From: an uncultured Flavobacteriaceae bacterium
Lineage (GTDB): Bacteria; Bacteroidota; Bacteroidia; Flavobacteriales; Flavobacteriaceae
Assembly (NCBI GenBank): GCA_945788155.1
Contig: CALZKX010000258.1
Span: forward strand, 1-15,086
Direction: 5' to 3'
Length of the DNA stretch: 15,086 nucleotides
In this document: positions 6,099 to 14,285 of the stretch, in pieces
How the letters are laid out: each line of letters begins with the position of its first letter
How positions within the stretch are numbered: position 1 is the stretch's first letter
Made by a program: the position numbers and the translations under genes
The notes under the pieces: model-generated
What the model was told of the DNA's origin: nothing
Seen by the model: the letters and a program-made list of their open reading frames with translations, nothing else
The model's database searches: none

Positions 6099-7946
6099 AT
6101 GTGTGGCATTGTTGGATATATTGGATACCGAGAAGCTTACCCTATTATTTTAAATGGGCTTAAACGTTTGGAGTATCGAGGCTATGATAGTGCAGGAATC
6201 GCATTATTTGATGGCAATGAGATTAAGCTATCCAAAACAAAAGGTAAGGTTGATGATTTAGAAAAGCGTGTTGCCAGTGAAATAACCACACAAGGAAGTC
6301 TTGGTATTGGTCACACACGTTGGGCAACACATGGTGTCCCCAATGATGTTAACTCACATCCACATTATTCCAATTCAGGCAACTTAGTGATTATTCATAA
6401 TGGTATTATAGAAAACTACGAAGCCCTAAAAAAAGAATTGCTAAAAAGAGGGTACGCATTTACTTCTGACACAGATACAGAAGTTCTGGTAAACCTCATT
6501 GAAGATATTAAAAAAAGCAACAATGTTAGACTGGGAAAAGCAGTTCAAATAGCTTTAAACCAAGTTATTGGAGCTTATGCTATCGCAGTTTTCGACAAAA
6601 CCAAACCTAACGAAATTGTAGTTGCTCGCTTAGGAAGTCCATTAGCAATTGGTGTTGGGGAAGATGAATTTTTTATAGCAAGTGATGCAACCCCTTTTAT
6701 AGAATATACCAATAATGCCATTTATTTAGAAGATGAAGAAATGGCTGTTGTACGAAGAGACAAAGAAGTTAAAATCCGAAAAATAAAAGACGATTCTTTA
6801 GTAAGTCCGTACATCCAAGAACTACAGCTTAATCTTGAGCAAATAGAAAAAGGCGGTTATCAACACTTTATGCTAAAAGAAATTTTTGAACAACCTCACG
6901 CAATTAGAGATACTTATAGAGGCCGTTTATTAAGCAGCGAAGCTATTATAAAAATGGCAGGTGTTGAAGATAACATGAAAATGTTCCTTAACGCTAACCG
7001 TATTATTATAGTAGCCTGTGGAACCTCATGGCATGCAGGATTGGTAGCCGAATATATATTTGAAGATTTAGCAAGAATCCCTGTTGAAGTTGAGTATGCT
7101 TCAGAATTTAGATACCGAAACCCAGTAATAAACCAAAACGATGTTGTTATTGCCATATCGCAATCAGGCGAAACAGCAGATACTCTAGCTGCAATTAAAT
7201 TAGCAAAATCTCAAGGTGCATTTGTGTTTGGTGTTTGTAACGTAGTTGGTTCTTCGATTGCGCGCGAAACTAATGCTGGAGCATATACACATGCTGGACC
7301 GGAAATTGGTGTGGCTTCTACAAAAGCATTTACAACGCAAATTACTGTTTTAACATTAATGGCATTACGATTGGCAAGAGCTAAAGGCACAATGTCAAGT
7401 TCCGATTTTAGACGCCATTTAATTGAATTGGAGATGATTCCCGAAAAAGTTGAACAAGCTTTACAATCTGACGCTTATGTAAAAACCATTGCCGAAATTT
7501 ATAAAGATTCTAAAAACTTTCTATACTTAGGAAGAGGTTATAATTTCCCTGTTGCTCTAGAAGGCGCATTAAAACTTAAAGAAATATCTTATATTCATGC
7601 CGAAGGTTACCCTGCAGCCGAAATGAAACATGGGCCAATTGCCCTTATTGACGAAAACATGCCTATTGTAGTCATTGCTACAAATAAAGGCCATTACGAA
7701 AAAGTTGTTAGTAATATTGAAGAGATTAAAGCCAGAAAAGGAAAAATCATTGGTATTGTTACTAAAGGAGATACAAGTGTAAGGAAATTAGCAGATCATG
7801 TTATTGAAGTCCCTGAAACAATCGAGTCGCTTACACCGCTTTTAACAACAATTCCATTGCAGTTACTATCCTATTATATTGCAGTATTGCTAGAAAAAAA
7901 TGTGGACCAACCTCGTAATTTGGCAAAATCTGTTACTGTAGAGTAA
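6099..7946 (+). CDS. glmS: Glutamine--fructose-6-phosphate aminotransferase (isomerizing)
   Basis: GlmS converts fructose-6-phosphate and glutamine to glucosamine-6-phosphate and glutamate, the committed cytoplasmic step toward UDP-GlcNAc for peptidoglycan and lipid A. The 615 residues are the full family length. The N-terminal Ntn glutaminase domain starts with the nucleophile C2 (MCGIVGYIG) and shows GHTRWATHG at 71-79, N101-G102 and TDTE at 125-128. Two SIS sugar-isomerase domains follow, with CGTS (307-310), SQSGET (354-359), STKAF (407-411), ALEGALKLKE from 486 including E488, and HAEGYPAAEMKHGP (500-513). The C-terminal DQPRNLAKSVTVE carries the sugar-binding lysine K610. It begins 5 bases after the DUF4270 stop, as the third gene of the operon. 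No glmS ribozyme can exist upstream because there is no leader. Confidence 0.98.
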   Translation: MCGIVGYIGYREAYPIILNGLKRLEYRGYDSAGIALFDGNEIKLSKTKGKVDDLEKRVASEITTQGSLGIGHTRWATHGVPNDVNSHPHYSNSGNLVIIHNGIIENYEALKKELLKRGYAFTSDTDTEVLVNLIEDIKKSNNVRLGKAVQIALNQVIGAYAIAVFDKTKPNEIVVARLGSPLAIGVGEDEFFIASDATPFIEYTNNAIYLEDEEMAVVRRDKEVKIRKIKDDSLVSPYIQELQLNLEQIEKGGYQHFMLKEIFEQPHAIRDTYRGRLLSSEAIIKMAGVEDNMKMFLNANRIIIVACGTSWHAGLVAEYIFEDLARIPVEVEYASEFRYRNPVINQNDVVIAISQSGETADTLAAIKLAKSQGAFVFGVCNVVGSSIARETNAGAYTHAGPEIGVASTKAFTTQITVLTLMALRLARAKGTMSSSDFRRHLIELEMIPEKVEQALQSDAYVKTIAEIYKDSKNFLYLGRGYNFPVALEGALKLKEISYIHAEGYPAAEMKHGPIALIDENMPIVVIATNKGHYEKVVSNIEEIKARKGKIIGIVTKGDTSVRKLADHVIEVPETIESLTPLLTTIPLQLLSYYIAVLLEKNVDQPRNLAKSVTVE

Positions 7947-7956
7947 AATTTCTTAT

Positions 7957-7984
7957 TTAAAATTAATCCAAATTTAAATTTTAA
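7957..7984 (+). terminator. Possible weak AT-only hairpin after glmS
   Basis: TTAAAATT (7957-7964) and AATTTTAA (7977-7984) are exact inverted repeats with a 12-base loop, 10 bases after the glmS stop. The stem has no G-C pair and no clean T run follows, so it would be weak; read-through into the receptor gene is plausible. Confidence 0.25.
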
Positions 7985-8107
7985 GATAATCACTATTCAA
8001 AAAGTCTTATATTGTATCACATATATACTATGCGTGCATAATTGTTTTATTTTTTTATATTGCACTGCTTAGTAAAAGCAAATTTTAAAATTAAACCAAT
8101 ACCCTAT

Positions 8108-10891
8108 ATGAGAACTATTTTACAGATTTTTTTATTGCTATTTTGCGTATCATCCTATGCGCAAACAACTATTAAAGGTAAAGTTACCGACGATAGTGGG
8201 CAACCGCTGCCTGGAGCCAACATTATTATTGTTGGGACCTCGACTGGCACAATGACGGATTTTGATGGTAATTATACCTTAAACACAAGTCAAACACCTC
8301 CATTCACTCTTCAAGTAAGTAGTGTTGGTTTTGAAACGCAAACAAAAGAGGCAACAGCTAACAACCAGGTAATTGACTTCATTTTAAAGGAAGGAAGTGA
8401 ATTAGATGAAATTATCGTGTCTGCCTCCAGGACTCCAGAGCGTATCTTTGAGTCACCAGTAACGGTAGAGCGTTTTGGCCTCAAGGAAATTAAAAATACA
8501 GCATCGGCTGATTTTTATGATGGCCTTGAAAATTTAAAAGGCGTCGATGTAAACACAAACAGTTTAACATTTAAATCAATTAATACACGTGGTTTTGCAA
8601 CCTTTGCAAACAACCGTTTTATGCAATTGGTAGATGGTATGGACAATTCAACACCAGCTTTAAATTTCCCTATTGGAAATTTAGTTGGAATGATTGAAAC
8701 CGATGTTCAAAGTGTCGAGTTACTTCCTGGGGCTTCATCTGCATTGTATGGTGCCAATGCTTTTAATGGTATTTTATTTATGACAAGTAAAAGTCCTTTC
8801 GATCACCAAGGTATCAGCACACATTTTAAACAAGGCATCACATCTCAGGAAGCAGCTGGAGACAACACATATACAGATTTTGGAATTCGTGCTGCTCATA
8901 AATTCAGCGACAAATTTGCAGCTAAAGTAAATTTTGGATATTTAAAAGGTACTGATTGGGCTGCCACAAGTGAAGTTGATAGAAATTCCGACGGAGGAAC
9001 TCGAGAAACAAATATAAATTATAATGGTGTAAATGTCTATGGTGATTTGGTTTCCACAAACCTAAAAGGTGTTGCTGTAACGCTTGAAGGATTGGGTATT
9101 TTCCCAGCTGGAGCTAACGCATTAATCCCATCTGTAAATGTAAGTAGAACTGGATATAATGAAAGAGATTTAACCGATTATAATGCTGAAAGTGTAAAAG
9201 CAGATTGGGGATTATATTATCGCCCTTGGGCTAATGATTTCGAAGTATCTTATGTTGGAAAAGTAGGAACAGGTTCTACTATTTATCAAGGTAGTAATAG
9301 ATACAATATTGACAATTTCACGCAGCAACAACATAAGTTAGAGTTAAAAAATGATAACTTCTTCTTAAGGGGTTATGTGGTTTCAGATAAAGCTGGTGAT
9401 TCTTATGATATGGTATTTACTGGTGTAAATATTAATAGGGCTTGGAAGGATGATAATACATGGTTTGGTGAATATGCTGGTGCTTTTTTACAAGCAACTC
9501 TTAGTGGAGCCACTGAAGCAGAAGCACATGCTGCAGGAAGGGCAACGGCTGAAACTGGTCGTTATTTACCAGGCACACCAGAATTCGAGACCGCTTTTGA
9601 AAAAAGTATAAACGATCCTGATTTATTAACTGGTTCAAAATTTCAAGATGCTTCAAAATATTATCATGCTGATGCAAATTATAACTTTAGTCATTTAATT
9701 GATTTTGCTGATATTCAAGTAGGAGGCTCGTACAGACAATATAACTTGAATTCTTTTGGAACTATTTATACTGATGCTGATGGGCCAATTGCTTATTCTG
9801 AATTTGGGGTTTATACTCAAATACAAAAAAGCATTGAACTTAGCGAAGATTTGGAATTAAAATTAACTGGTTCTATTCGTTATGACAAATCTGAATTTTT
9901 TGATGGTTTTGTTTCTCCTAGAATATCGGCAGGCTTAACAGTAAATGAAAACCATAACATTAGAGCTTCAGTGCAAACTGGGTTTAGAAATCCAACCACT
10001 CAAGATTTATTTATAGGCTTAGATGCAGGTCCTTATGTATTAGTAGGTTCTGCCCCTGATAATTTAGACCGCTATTCAAGATCATATGGAATTAGTGGTT
10101 CTGGTCAAGCTCTAGGGCAACCTGCAAGCGTTACTCAAACAGGTGGCGCTGGATACACTAACTCTTACACATTAAGCTCTGCTAGAGCACTTGGTGCTAC
10201 GGGAAATCCTGCAGTTTTAGAAGTTGCAAATCCAGATATAGTGAAACCAGAACAAGTTGCTTCTGCAGAAGTTGGTTATAGAGGAAAGTTTAGTAATTTA
10301 ATTGTAGATTTTAGTGCTTACTATAATAGTTATAAAGATTTCATTTCTCAAGCAACTGTTGTTTCTCCTTTATACGGAACAGCAGGAGACAATGGTCTTT
10401 CGGTAGCTGCATTAGCAAATGGAGATACACAAGCTTATAATATATATACAAATTCTCCAGCAGATGTAAATTCTTATGGAGCTTCAATTGGTTTATCAAC
10501 TAAAATCTTAGGAAATTTCGATTTAAGCGGAAGCTATACCTATGCAAAATTAGATTTTGATCAAGATAAATATCCGGATTTTGTGACAAACTTTAACACA
10601 CCTGAACATAAATTTAAAGCGTCTTTTGGAAATCAAAATTTATTTGAAAACTTCGGCTTTAATATCGCTTATAGATTTAGCGATGATTATTTCTGGGAAA
10701 ACACTTTTGCAGATGGACTTATACCGGAATTCCATACCGTTGACGCACAAATAAATTACAGAGTACCAAGTTTAAAATCTACCTTCAAAGCAGGTGCTAC
10801 CAACCTTTTAGGAAATGAATATTTCACTGCCGTTGGAACAGGATTCATTGGATCTATGTATTATGTATCATGGACAATTAACAACTTATAA
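8108..10891 (+). CDS. TonB-dependent outer-membrane receptor
   Basis: A 927-residue outer-membrane transporter driven by TonB-ExbBD. Residues 1-18 are a Sec signal peptide ending SSYA before Q19. Residues about 21-105 are a carboxypeptidase-regulatory-like beta-sandwich (TIKGKVTDDSGQPLPGANI, then the MTDFDGNYTL motif), typical of Bacteroidota receptors. A TonB-box-like LDEIIVSASR leads into the plug domain (about 110-235), with the NTRGF, LVDGMD and VELLPGASSALYGANAFNG motifs. The remaining residues form a 22-strand-type barrel ending YYVSWTINNL. The start is ATG 8108; the same frame is open to a TTG at 8042, but those 22 codons would bury the signal peptide. The stop is two bases before the SGNH lipoprotein gene, so the two are translationally close. 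The substrate cannot be read from sequence, and it is not a clear SusC-type receptor since no SusD partner follows. Confidence 0.92.
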   Translation: MRTILQIFLLLFCVSSYAQTTIKGKVTDDSGQPLPGANIIIVGTSTGTMTDFDGNYTLNTSQTPPFTLQVSSVGFETQTKEATANNQVIDFILKEGSELDEIIVSASRTPERIFESPVTVERFGLKEIKNTASADFYDGLENLKGVDVNTNSLTFKSINTRGFATFANNRFMQLVDGMDNSTPALNFPIGNLVGMIETDVQSVELLPGASSALYGANAFNGILFMTSKSPFDHQGISTHFKQGITSQEAAGDNTYTDFGIRAAHKFSDKFAAKVNFGYLKGTDWAATSEVDRNSDGGTRETNINYNGVNVYGDLVSTNLKGVAVTLEGLGIFPAGANALIPSVNVSRTGYNERDLTDYNAESVKADWGLYYRPWANDFEVSYVGKVGTGSTIYQGSNRYNIDNFTQQQHKLELKNDNFFLRGYVVSDKAGDSYDMVFTGVNINRAWKDDNTWFGEYAGAFLQATLSGATEAEAHAAGRATAETGRYLPGTPEFETAFEKSINDPDLLTGSKFQDASKYYHADANYNFSHLIDFADIQVGGSYRQYNLNSFGTIYTDADGPIAYSEFGVYTQIQKSIELSEDLELKLTGSIRYDKSEFFDGFVSPRISAGLTVNENHNIRASVQTGFRNPTTQDLFIGLDAGPYVLVGSAPDNLDRYSRSYGISGSGQALGQPASVTQTGGAGYTNSYTLSSARALGATGNPAVLEVANPDIVKPEQVASAEVGYRGKFSNLIVDFSAYYNSYKDFISQATVVSPLYGTAGDNGLSVAALANGDTQAYNIYTNSPADVNSYGASIGLSTKILGNFDLSGSYTYAKLDFDQDKYPDFVTNFNTPEHKFKASFGNQNLFENFGFNIAYRFSDDYFWENTFADGLIPEFHTVDAQINYRVPSLKSTFKAGATNLLGNEYFTAVGTGFIGSMYYVSWTINNL

Positions 10892-10893
10892 TA

Positions 10894-12438
10894 ATGAAAA
10901 AGAATAATATTATGAAAACAAAATATATATGGCTGTTAATAATCCTATTAGGATTTACAGCTTGTAATGACGAAGAAGATGTTTTATTAGACAATAATGT
11001 TGATACAACTGTAGAGATTTTACCAGCACTTTCAGCTGGTTCAGCAGATTTTTTTAATTACGTAGCAATCGGTGCTTCTTTCACGGCAGGTTATACTGAT
11101 GGTGCTTTATTTATAGCCTCGCAGCAAAATTCATTCCCAAGTATTATGGCAAAGCAATTTGCTAAAGCTGGTGGTGGTGTATTTACACAACCAATGATGA
11201 GTGATAATTTTGGTGGTTTAGCTATTGGAGGGACAAGAATTGCAGACCCTCGATTAGTTTTTGGTGGCGCAGGCCCTTTGCCTTTAGAGGCTGTTATAGG
11301 CCCTGTTACCGTAAGTACTGATCTTGTATTTAACAACCCAACTGGCCCTTTTAATAATATGGGAGTTCCAGGTGCAAAAAGTTTTCACTTTTTATCTAAC
11401 TCTTATGGTAATATTGCTGGTGTAGGTAGTTTTGCAAATCCTTATTTTGTGCGTATGGCTTCGAGCACAACAGCCACTGTTTTAGGAGATGCAATAGCTC
11501 AAGCACCTACATTTTTCTCATTATCTGAAGTTGGTGGTAATGACGTTTTAGCGTACGCTGCATCTGGTGGAAGCGGTGTTGATCAAGCAGGAAATTTAAA
11601 CCCTGCTACGTATGGAAGTAATGATATTACAGATCCAAATGTGTTTGCGCAAGCATTTAGCACAATGGTAACTACACTTACTTCAGGAGGAGCAAAAGGG
11701 GTTGTAACAAATGTGCCTAATATTACCGACCTACCACATTTTACAACTGTACCTTACAATCCAGTCCCATTAGATGCTGCCACAGCTGGTGCTTTAAATC
11801 AAGGTTATGCAGCTTACAATGGAGGTCTTCAACAGGCTTTAGCTGCTCTCACTGGCACTGGTTTATTTACAGCTGAAGAAGTTGCCAAAAGAACTATAAG
11901 CTTTTCTGCAGGCACGGGAAATGCTTTGGTAATTATTGATGAGGATTTAACCGATTTAGGAGCAATAAATCCTGCGTTTGCTGGAATTCCACAATATAGA
12001 CAAGCAACTGCAGATGATCTTTTTGTCTTACCATTATCATCATTAATACCACAAGGTTATGGCACTCAAATTCCATTAGAAGACAAATGGGCATTAACCC
12101 CTGAAGAGCAAACAGCAATCCAAACTGCTACTGATGCTTATAATGCGACAATTACTTCTGTTGCTTCGGCAAATGGTGTGGCACTTGTAGATTTACAATC
12201 TGTTTTAAACCAAGCCGCTACAGCAGGAATTACTTTTGATAATTACATTCTAACTGCAGATTTAGTTTTTGGTGGTTTAGCAAGTTTAGACGGAATTCAT
12301 TTAACCGCTAGAGGATATGCTTTAATGGCAAATAAATTTTTAGAAGCTATTGATGCTGCTTATGGGTCGAATTTTATTGCCTCTGGAAATGTTGCAAAAG
12401 CTAATGATTATAACGTTATGTATTCTCCAGGATTATAG
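10894..12438 (+). CDS. SGNH/GDSL-hydrolase family lipoprotein
   Basis: A 514-residue exported lipoprotein with an SGNH (GDSL) esterase fold. The signal peptide ends LLGFTA before the lipid-carrying C24. The acidic NDEED that follows resembles the Bacteroidota signal for display on the cell surface. Block I is G60-A61-S62-F63-T-A-G-Y, with S62 as the likely nucleophile and alanine in place of the usual GDSL aspartate. Block II glycine is G160 (GVPGAKS), block III is G214-G-N216-D, and block V is D466-G-I-H469, so serine, glycine, asparagine and histidine are all present. An ester- or acyl-bond hydrolase is therefore likely; the substrate is unknown. The start could be ATG 10894 or ATG 10912, both leaving a working signal peptide. 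It begins two bases after the receptor stop, so the two proteins probably act together at the outer membrane. Confidence 0.9.
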   Translation: MKKNNIMKTKYIWLLIILLGFTACNDEEDVLLDNNVDTTVEILPALSAGSADFFNYVAIGASFTAGYTDGALFIASQQNSFPSIMAKQFAKAGGGVFTQPMMSDNFGGLAIGGTRIADPRLVFGGAGPLPLEAVIGPVTVSTDLVFNNPTGPFNNMGVPGAKSFHFLSNSYGNIAGVGSFANPYFVRMASSTTATVLGDAIAQAPTFFSLSEVGGNDVLAYAASGGSGVDQAGNLNPATYGSNDITDPNVFAQAFSTMVTTLTSGGAKGVVTNVPNITDLPHFTTVPYNPVPLDAATAGALNQGYAAYNGGLQQALAALTGTGLFTAEEVAKRTISFSAGTGNALVIIDEDLTDLGAINPAFAGIPQYRQATADDLFVLPLSSLIPQGYGTQIPLEDKWALTPEEQTAIQTATDAYNATITSVASANGVALVDLQSVLNQAATAGITFDNYILTADLVFGGLASLDGIHLTARGYALMANKFLEAIDAAYGSNFIASGNVAKANDYNVMYSPGL

Positions 12439-12463
12439 TAATATGTTCTTTTTATATATATTT

Positions 12464-12492
12464 AAAACCCAGGATTTTGTTCTGGGTTTTTT
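12464..12492 (+). terminator. Intrinsic terminator after the receptor/hydrolase pair
   Basis: AAAACCCAG (12464-12472) and CTGGGTTTT (12482-12490) form a 9-bp stem with a 9-base loop, and the T run continues to 12492. It lies 26 bases after the hydrolase stop and separates this operon from atpD. Confidence 0.85.
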
Positions 12493-12586
12493 GTTTTCTA
12501 TTTCAACATTTTATTGCTCTTTTTTAAACATTTAAAAACTTCAATTTTTTGATACTATTTATATATGGTTTTTTAATTAAAACTCA

Positions 12587-12594
12587 TATATTTG
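12587..12594 (+). promoter_or_regulatory. -7 promoter element for atpD-atpC
   Basis: TATATTTG followed by CA is a perfect flavobacterial -7 box (TAnnTTTG). It lies 87 bases before the atpD ATG. No clear TTG is seen 17-23 bases upstream. Transcription would begin near 12600 and give a leader of about 80 bases. Confidence 0.65.
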
Positions 12595-12612
12595 CAGCGC
12601 GAAAAACGCATG

Positions 12613-12631
12613 TACTCAACTTGATTGAGTA
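12613..12631 (+). promoter_or_regulatory. Hairpin in the atpD 5' leader
   Basis: TACTCAA (12613-12619) and TTGAGTA (12625-12631) form a 7-bp stem with the 5-base loop CTTGA, just after the expected transcription start. No T run follows, so it is not a terminator. It may stabilise the mRNA or affect translation. The pairing is seen directly; the role is inference. Confidence 0.4.
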
Positions 12632-12681
12632 AACTTGTTTTTTCGATTAAATTTTAAGCAAAAACAATAAACGTATAAGTA

Positions 12682-14190
12682 ATGTCAAAAGTTACAGGTA
12701 AAGTTGCACAAATAGTAGGTCCGGTTATCGATGTTGAATTTGGTACTGGTGCTGAACTTCCAAAGATTTATGATTCGTTAGAAATTAACAGACCAGATGG
12801 TTCTATTCTAGTGCTTGAAGTACAGTCACACATTGGTGAAGATACTGTGCGTACTATTGCAATGGACTCATCCGATGGTTTAAGTAGAGGAACAGAAGTA
12901 AAGGCTACTGGAGCTCCCATCCAAATGCCAATTGGTGAAGATGTTTACGGACGCCTTTTTAACGTAATTGGTGATGCGATTGATGGGTTGGGAGACCTGC
13001 CTAAAGCCGATAAAGATGGGCTTCCTATTCACAGAGAAGCGCCTAAATTTGAAGATTTATCAACATCTACTGAAGTGTTGTTTACTGGTATAAAAGTAAT
13101 CGACCTTATTGAGCCTTATGCAAAAGGTGGTAAAATTGGATTATTTGGTGGTGCTGGAGTTGGTAAAACAGTACTTATTCAGGAGTTAATCAACAATATC
13201 GCAAAAGGACATGGTGGACTTTCAGTATTCGCAGGAGTAGGTGAAAGAACACGTGAAGGAAACGATTTACTTCGTGAAATGCTGGAATCTGGAATTATCA
13301 GATATGGTGATGACTTTATGCACTCTATGGAAAAAGGCGGTTGGGATCTTAAAAAAGTAGATAAATCTGCAATGAAAGACTCTAAAGCAACTTTCGTTTT
13401 TGGACAAATGAATGAACCTCCTGGAGCTCGTGCTCGTGTGGCACTTTCAGGATTAACTATAGCAGAATATTTCCGTGATGGTGCTGGAGATGGACAGGGG
13501 AAAGATGTATTGTTCTTCGTAGATAACATCTTCCGTTTTACACAAGCTGGTTCTGAGGTATCTGCATTACTTGGTCGTATGCCATCTGCGGTAGGTTACC
13601 AACCTACATTAGCAACCGAAATGGGCGCAATGCAAGAGCGTATTACATCAACCAAAAGAGGGTCTATTACATCTGTGCAAGCGGTTTACGTGCCTGCAGA
13701 TGATTTAACCGATCCTGCACCTGCAACAACATTTGCTCACTTAGACGCAACAACAGTATTATCTCGTAAAATTGCCGAGTTAGGTATTTATCCAGCTGTG
13801 GATCCATTAGATTCTACATCAAGAATTTTAACTGCTGATATTTTAGGAGCTGAACATTACGACTGTGCACAAAGAGTAAAAGAGTTATTACAGCGCTATA
13901 AAGAATTACAAGATATTATTGCCATTTTAGGTATGGAAGAATTATCTGAAGAAGATAAACTGGCTGTAGGACGCGCACGTCGTGTACAACGTTTCTTATC
14001 GCAACCGTTCCATGTGGCAGAACAATTTACAGGTATTCCTGGTGTATTAGTTGATATTAAAGAAACTATAAAAGGGTTTAACATGATTATGGATGGTGAA
14101 TTAGATCACTTACCAGAAGCAGCGTTTAACCTTAAAGGAACCATTGAAGAAGCTATTGAAGCAGGAGATAAAATGCTTGCTGAAGCTTAA
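12682..14190 (+). CDS. atpD: F-type ATP synthase subunit beta
   Basis: AtpD carries the catalytic nucleotide sites of the F1 motor, which makes ATP from the ion gradient across the inner membrane. The 502 residues include the N-terminal beta barrel (VTGKVAQIVGPVIDVEF), the Walker A loop GGAGVGKT at 156-163 (K162, T163), the catalytic glutamate in GERTRE (E188, with R189), the QMNEPPGARARV segment from 242, and the Walker B and catch-loop region FFVDNIFRFTQAGSEVSALLGR. The protein is longer than the usual 460-480 residues because of an insertion of about 20 residues at roughly 208-230 (YGDDFMHSMEKGGWD...), before QMNEPPG. The gene has its own promoter and is followed by atpC, with no other ATP synthase gene in the window, as is common in Bacteroidota, where the remaining subunits are encoded elsewhere. 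Confidence 0.98.
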   Translation: MSKVTGKVAQIVGPVIDVEFGTGAELPKIYDSLEINRPDGSILVLEVQSHIGEDTVRTIAMDSSDGLSRGTEVKATGAPIQMPIGEDVYGRLFNVIGDAIDGLGDLPKADKDGLPIHREAPKFEDLSTSTEVLFTGIKVIDLIEPYAKGGKIGLFGGAGVGKTVLIQELINNIAKGHGGLSVFAGVGERTREGNDLLREMLESGIIRYGDDFMHSMEKGGWDLKKVDKSAMKDSKATFVFGQMNEPPGARARVALSGLTIAEYFRDGAGDGQGKDVLFFVDNIFRFTQAGSEVSALLGRMPSAVGYQPTLATEMGAMQERITSTKRGSITSVQAVYVPADDLTDPAPATTFAHLDATTVLSRKIAELGIYPAVDPLDSTSRILTADILGAEHYDCAQRVKELLQRYKELQDIIAILGMEELSEEDKLAVGRARRVQRFLSQPFHVAEQFTGIPGVLVDIKETIKGFNMIMDGELDHLPEAAFNLKGTIEEAIEAGDKMLAEA

Positions 14191-14205
14191 TCAAGCGAAG
14201 CTTGA
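14191..14205 (+). repeat. Small hairpin directly after the atpD stop
   Basis: TCAAGC and GCTTGA flank a GAA loop, forming a compact 6-bp hairpin that starts at the base after the atpD stop codon. It lies upstream of the larger inverted repeat at 14219-14264. Its role is unknown; it could protect the atpD 3' end. Confidence 0.4.
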
Positions 14206-14218
14206 CAAATCCCAAAAA

Positions 14219-14264
14219 CAAAAACTAAATTCCAATACGTTATAATTTTGGAATTTAGTTTTTG
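14219..14264 (+). terminator. 17-bp inverted repeat between atpD and atpC (possible attenuator)
   Basis: Bases 14219-14235 pair perfectly with 14248-14264, leaving a 12-base loop. The 3' arm ends in TTTTTG, so the structure resembles an AT-rich intrinsic terminator or processing site placed between two genes whose products are needed in unequal amounts (three beta per epsilon). It ends 21 bases before the atpC ATG. The pairing is seen directly; partial termination or mRNA protection is inference. Confidence 0.6.
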
Positions 14265-14285
14265 AAAATTGAAATTTTTGAAACT

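Noticed and set aside
6914..7156. Minus-strand open frame opposite glmS
   Set aside because: It is antisense to a strongly conserved enzyme, with no sign of independent coding.
11091..12118. Minus-strand open frames of 81 and 61 codons opposite the SGNH hydrolase gene
   Set aside because: Both are shadows of the low-complexity, alanine- and glycine-rich forward frame.
12350..12535. Plus-strand 61-codon frame across the hydrolase stop and terminator
   Set aside because: It runs in another frame of the hydrolase gene and continues through the terminator stem, which is not expected of a real gene.
13179..14084. Minus-strand open frames of 116 and 62 codons opposite atpD
   Set aside because: They are antisense to the best-conserved gene in the window and have no recognisable product.
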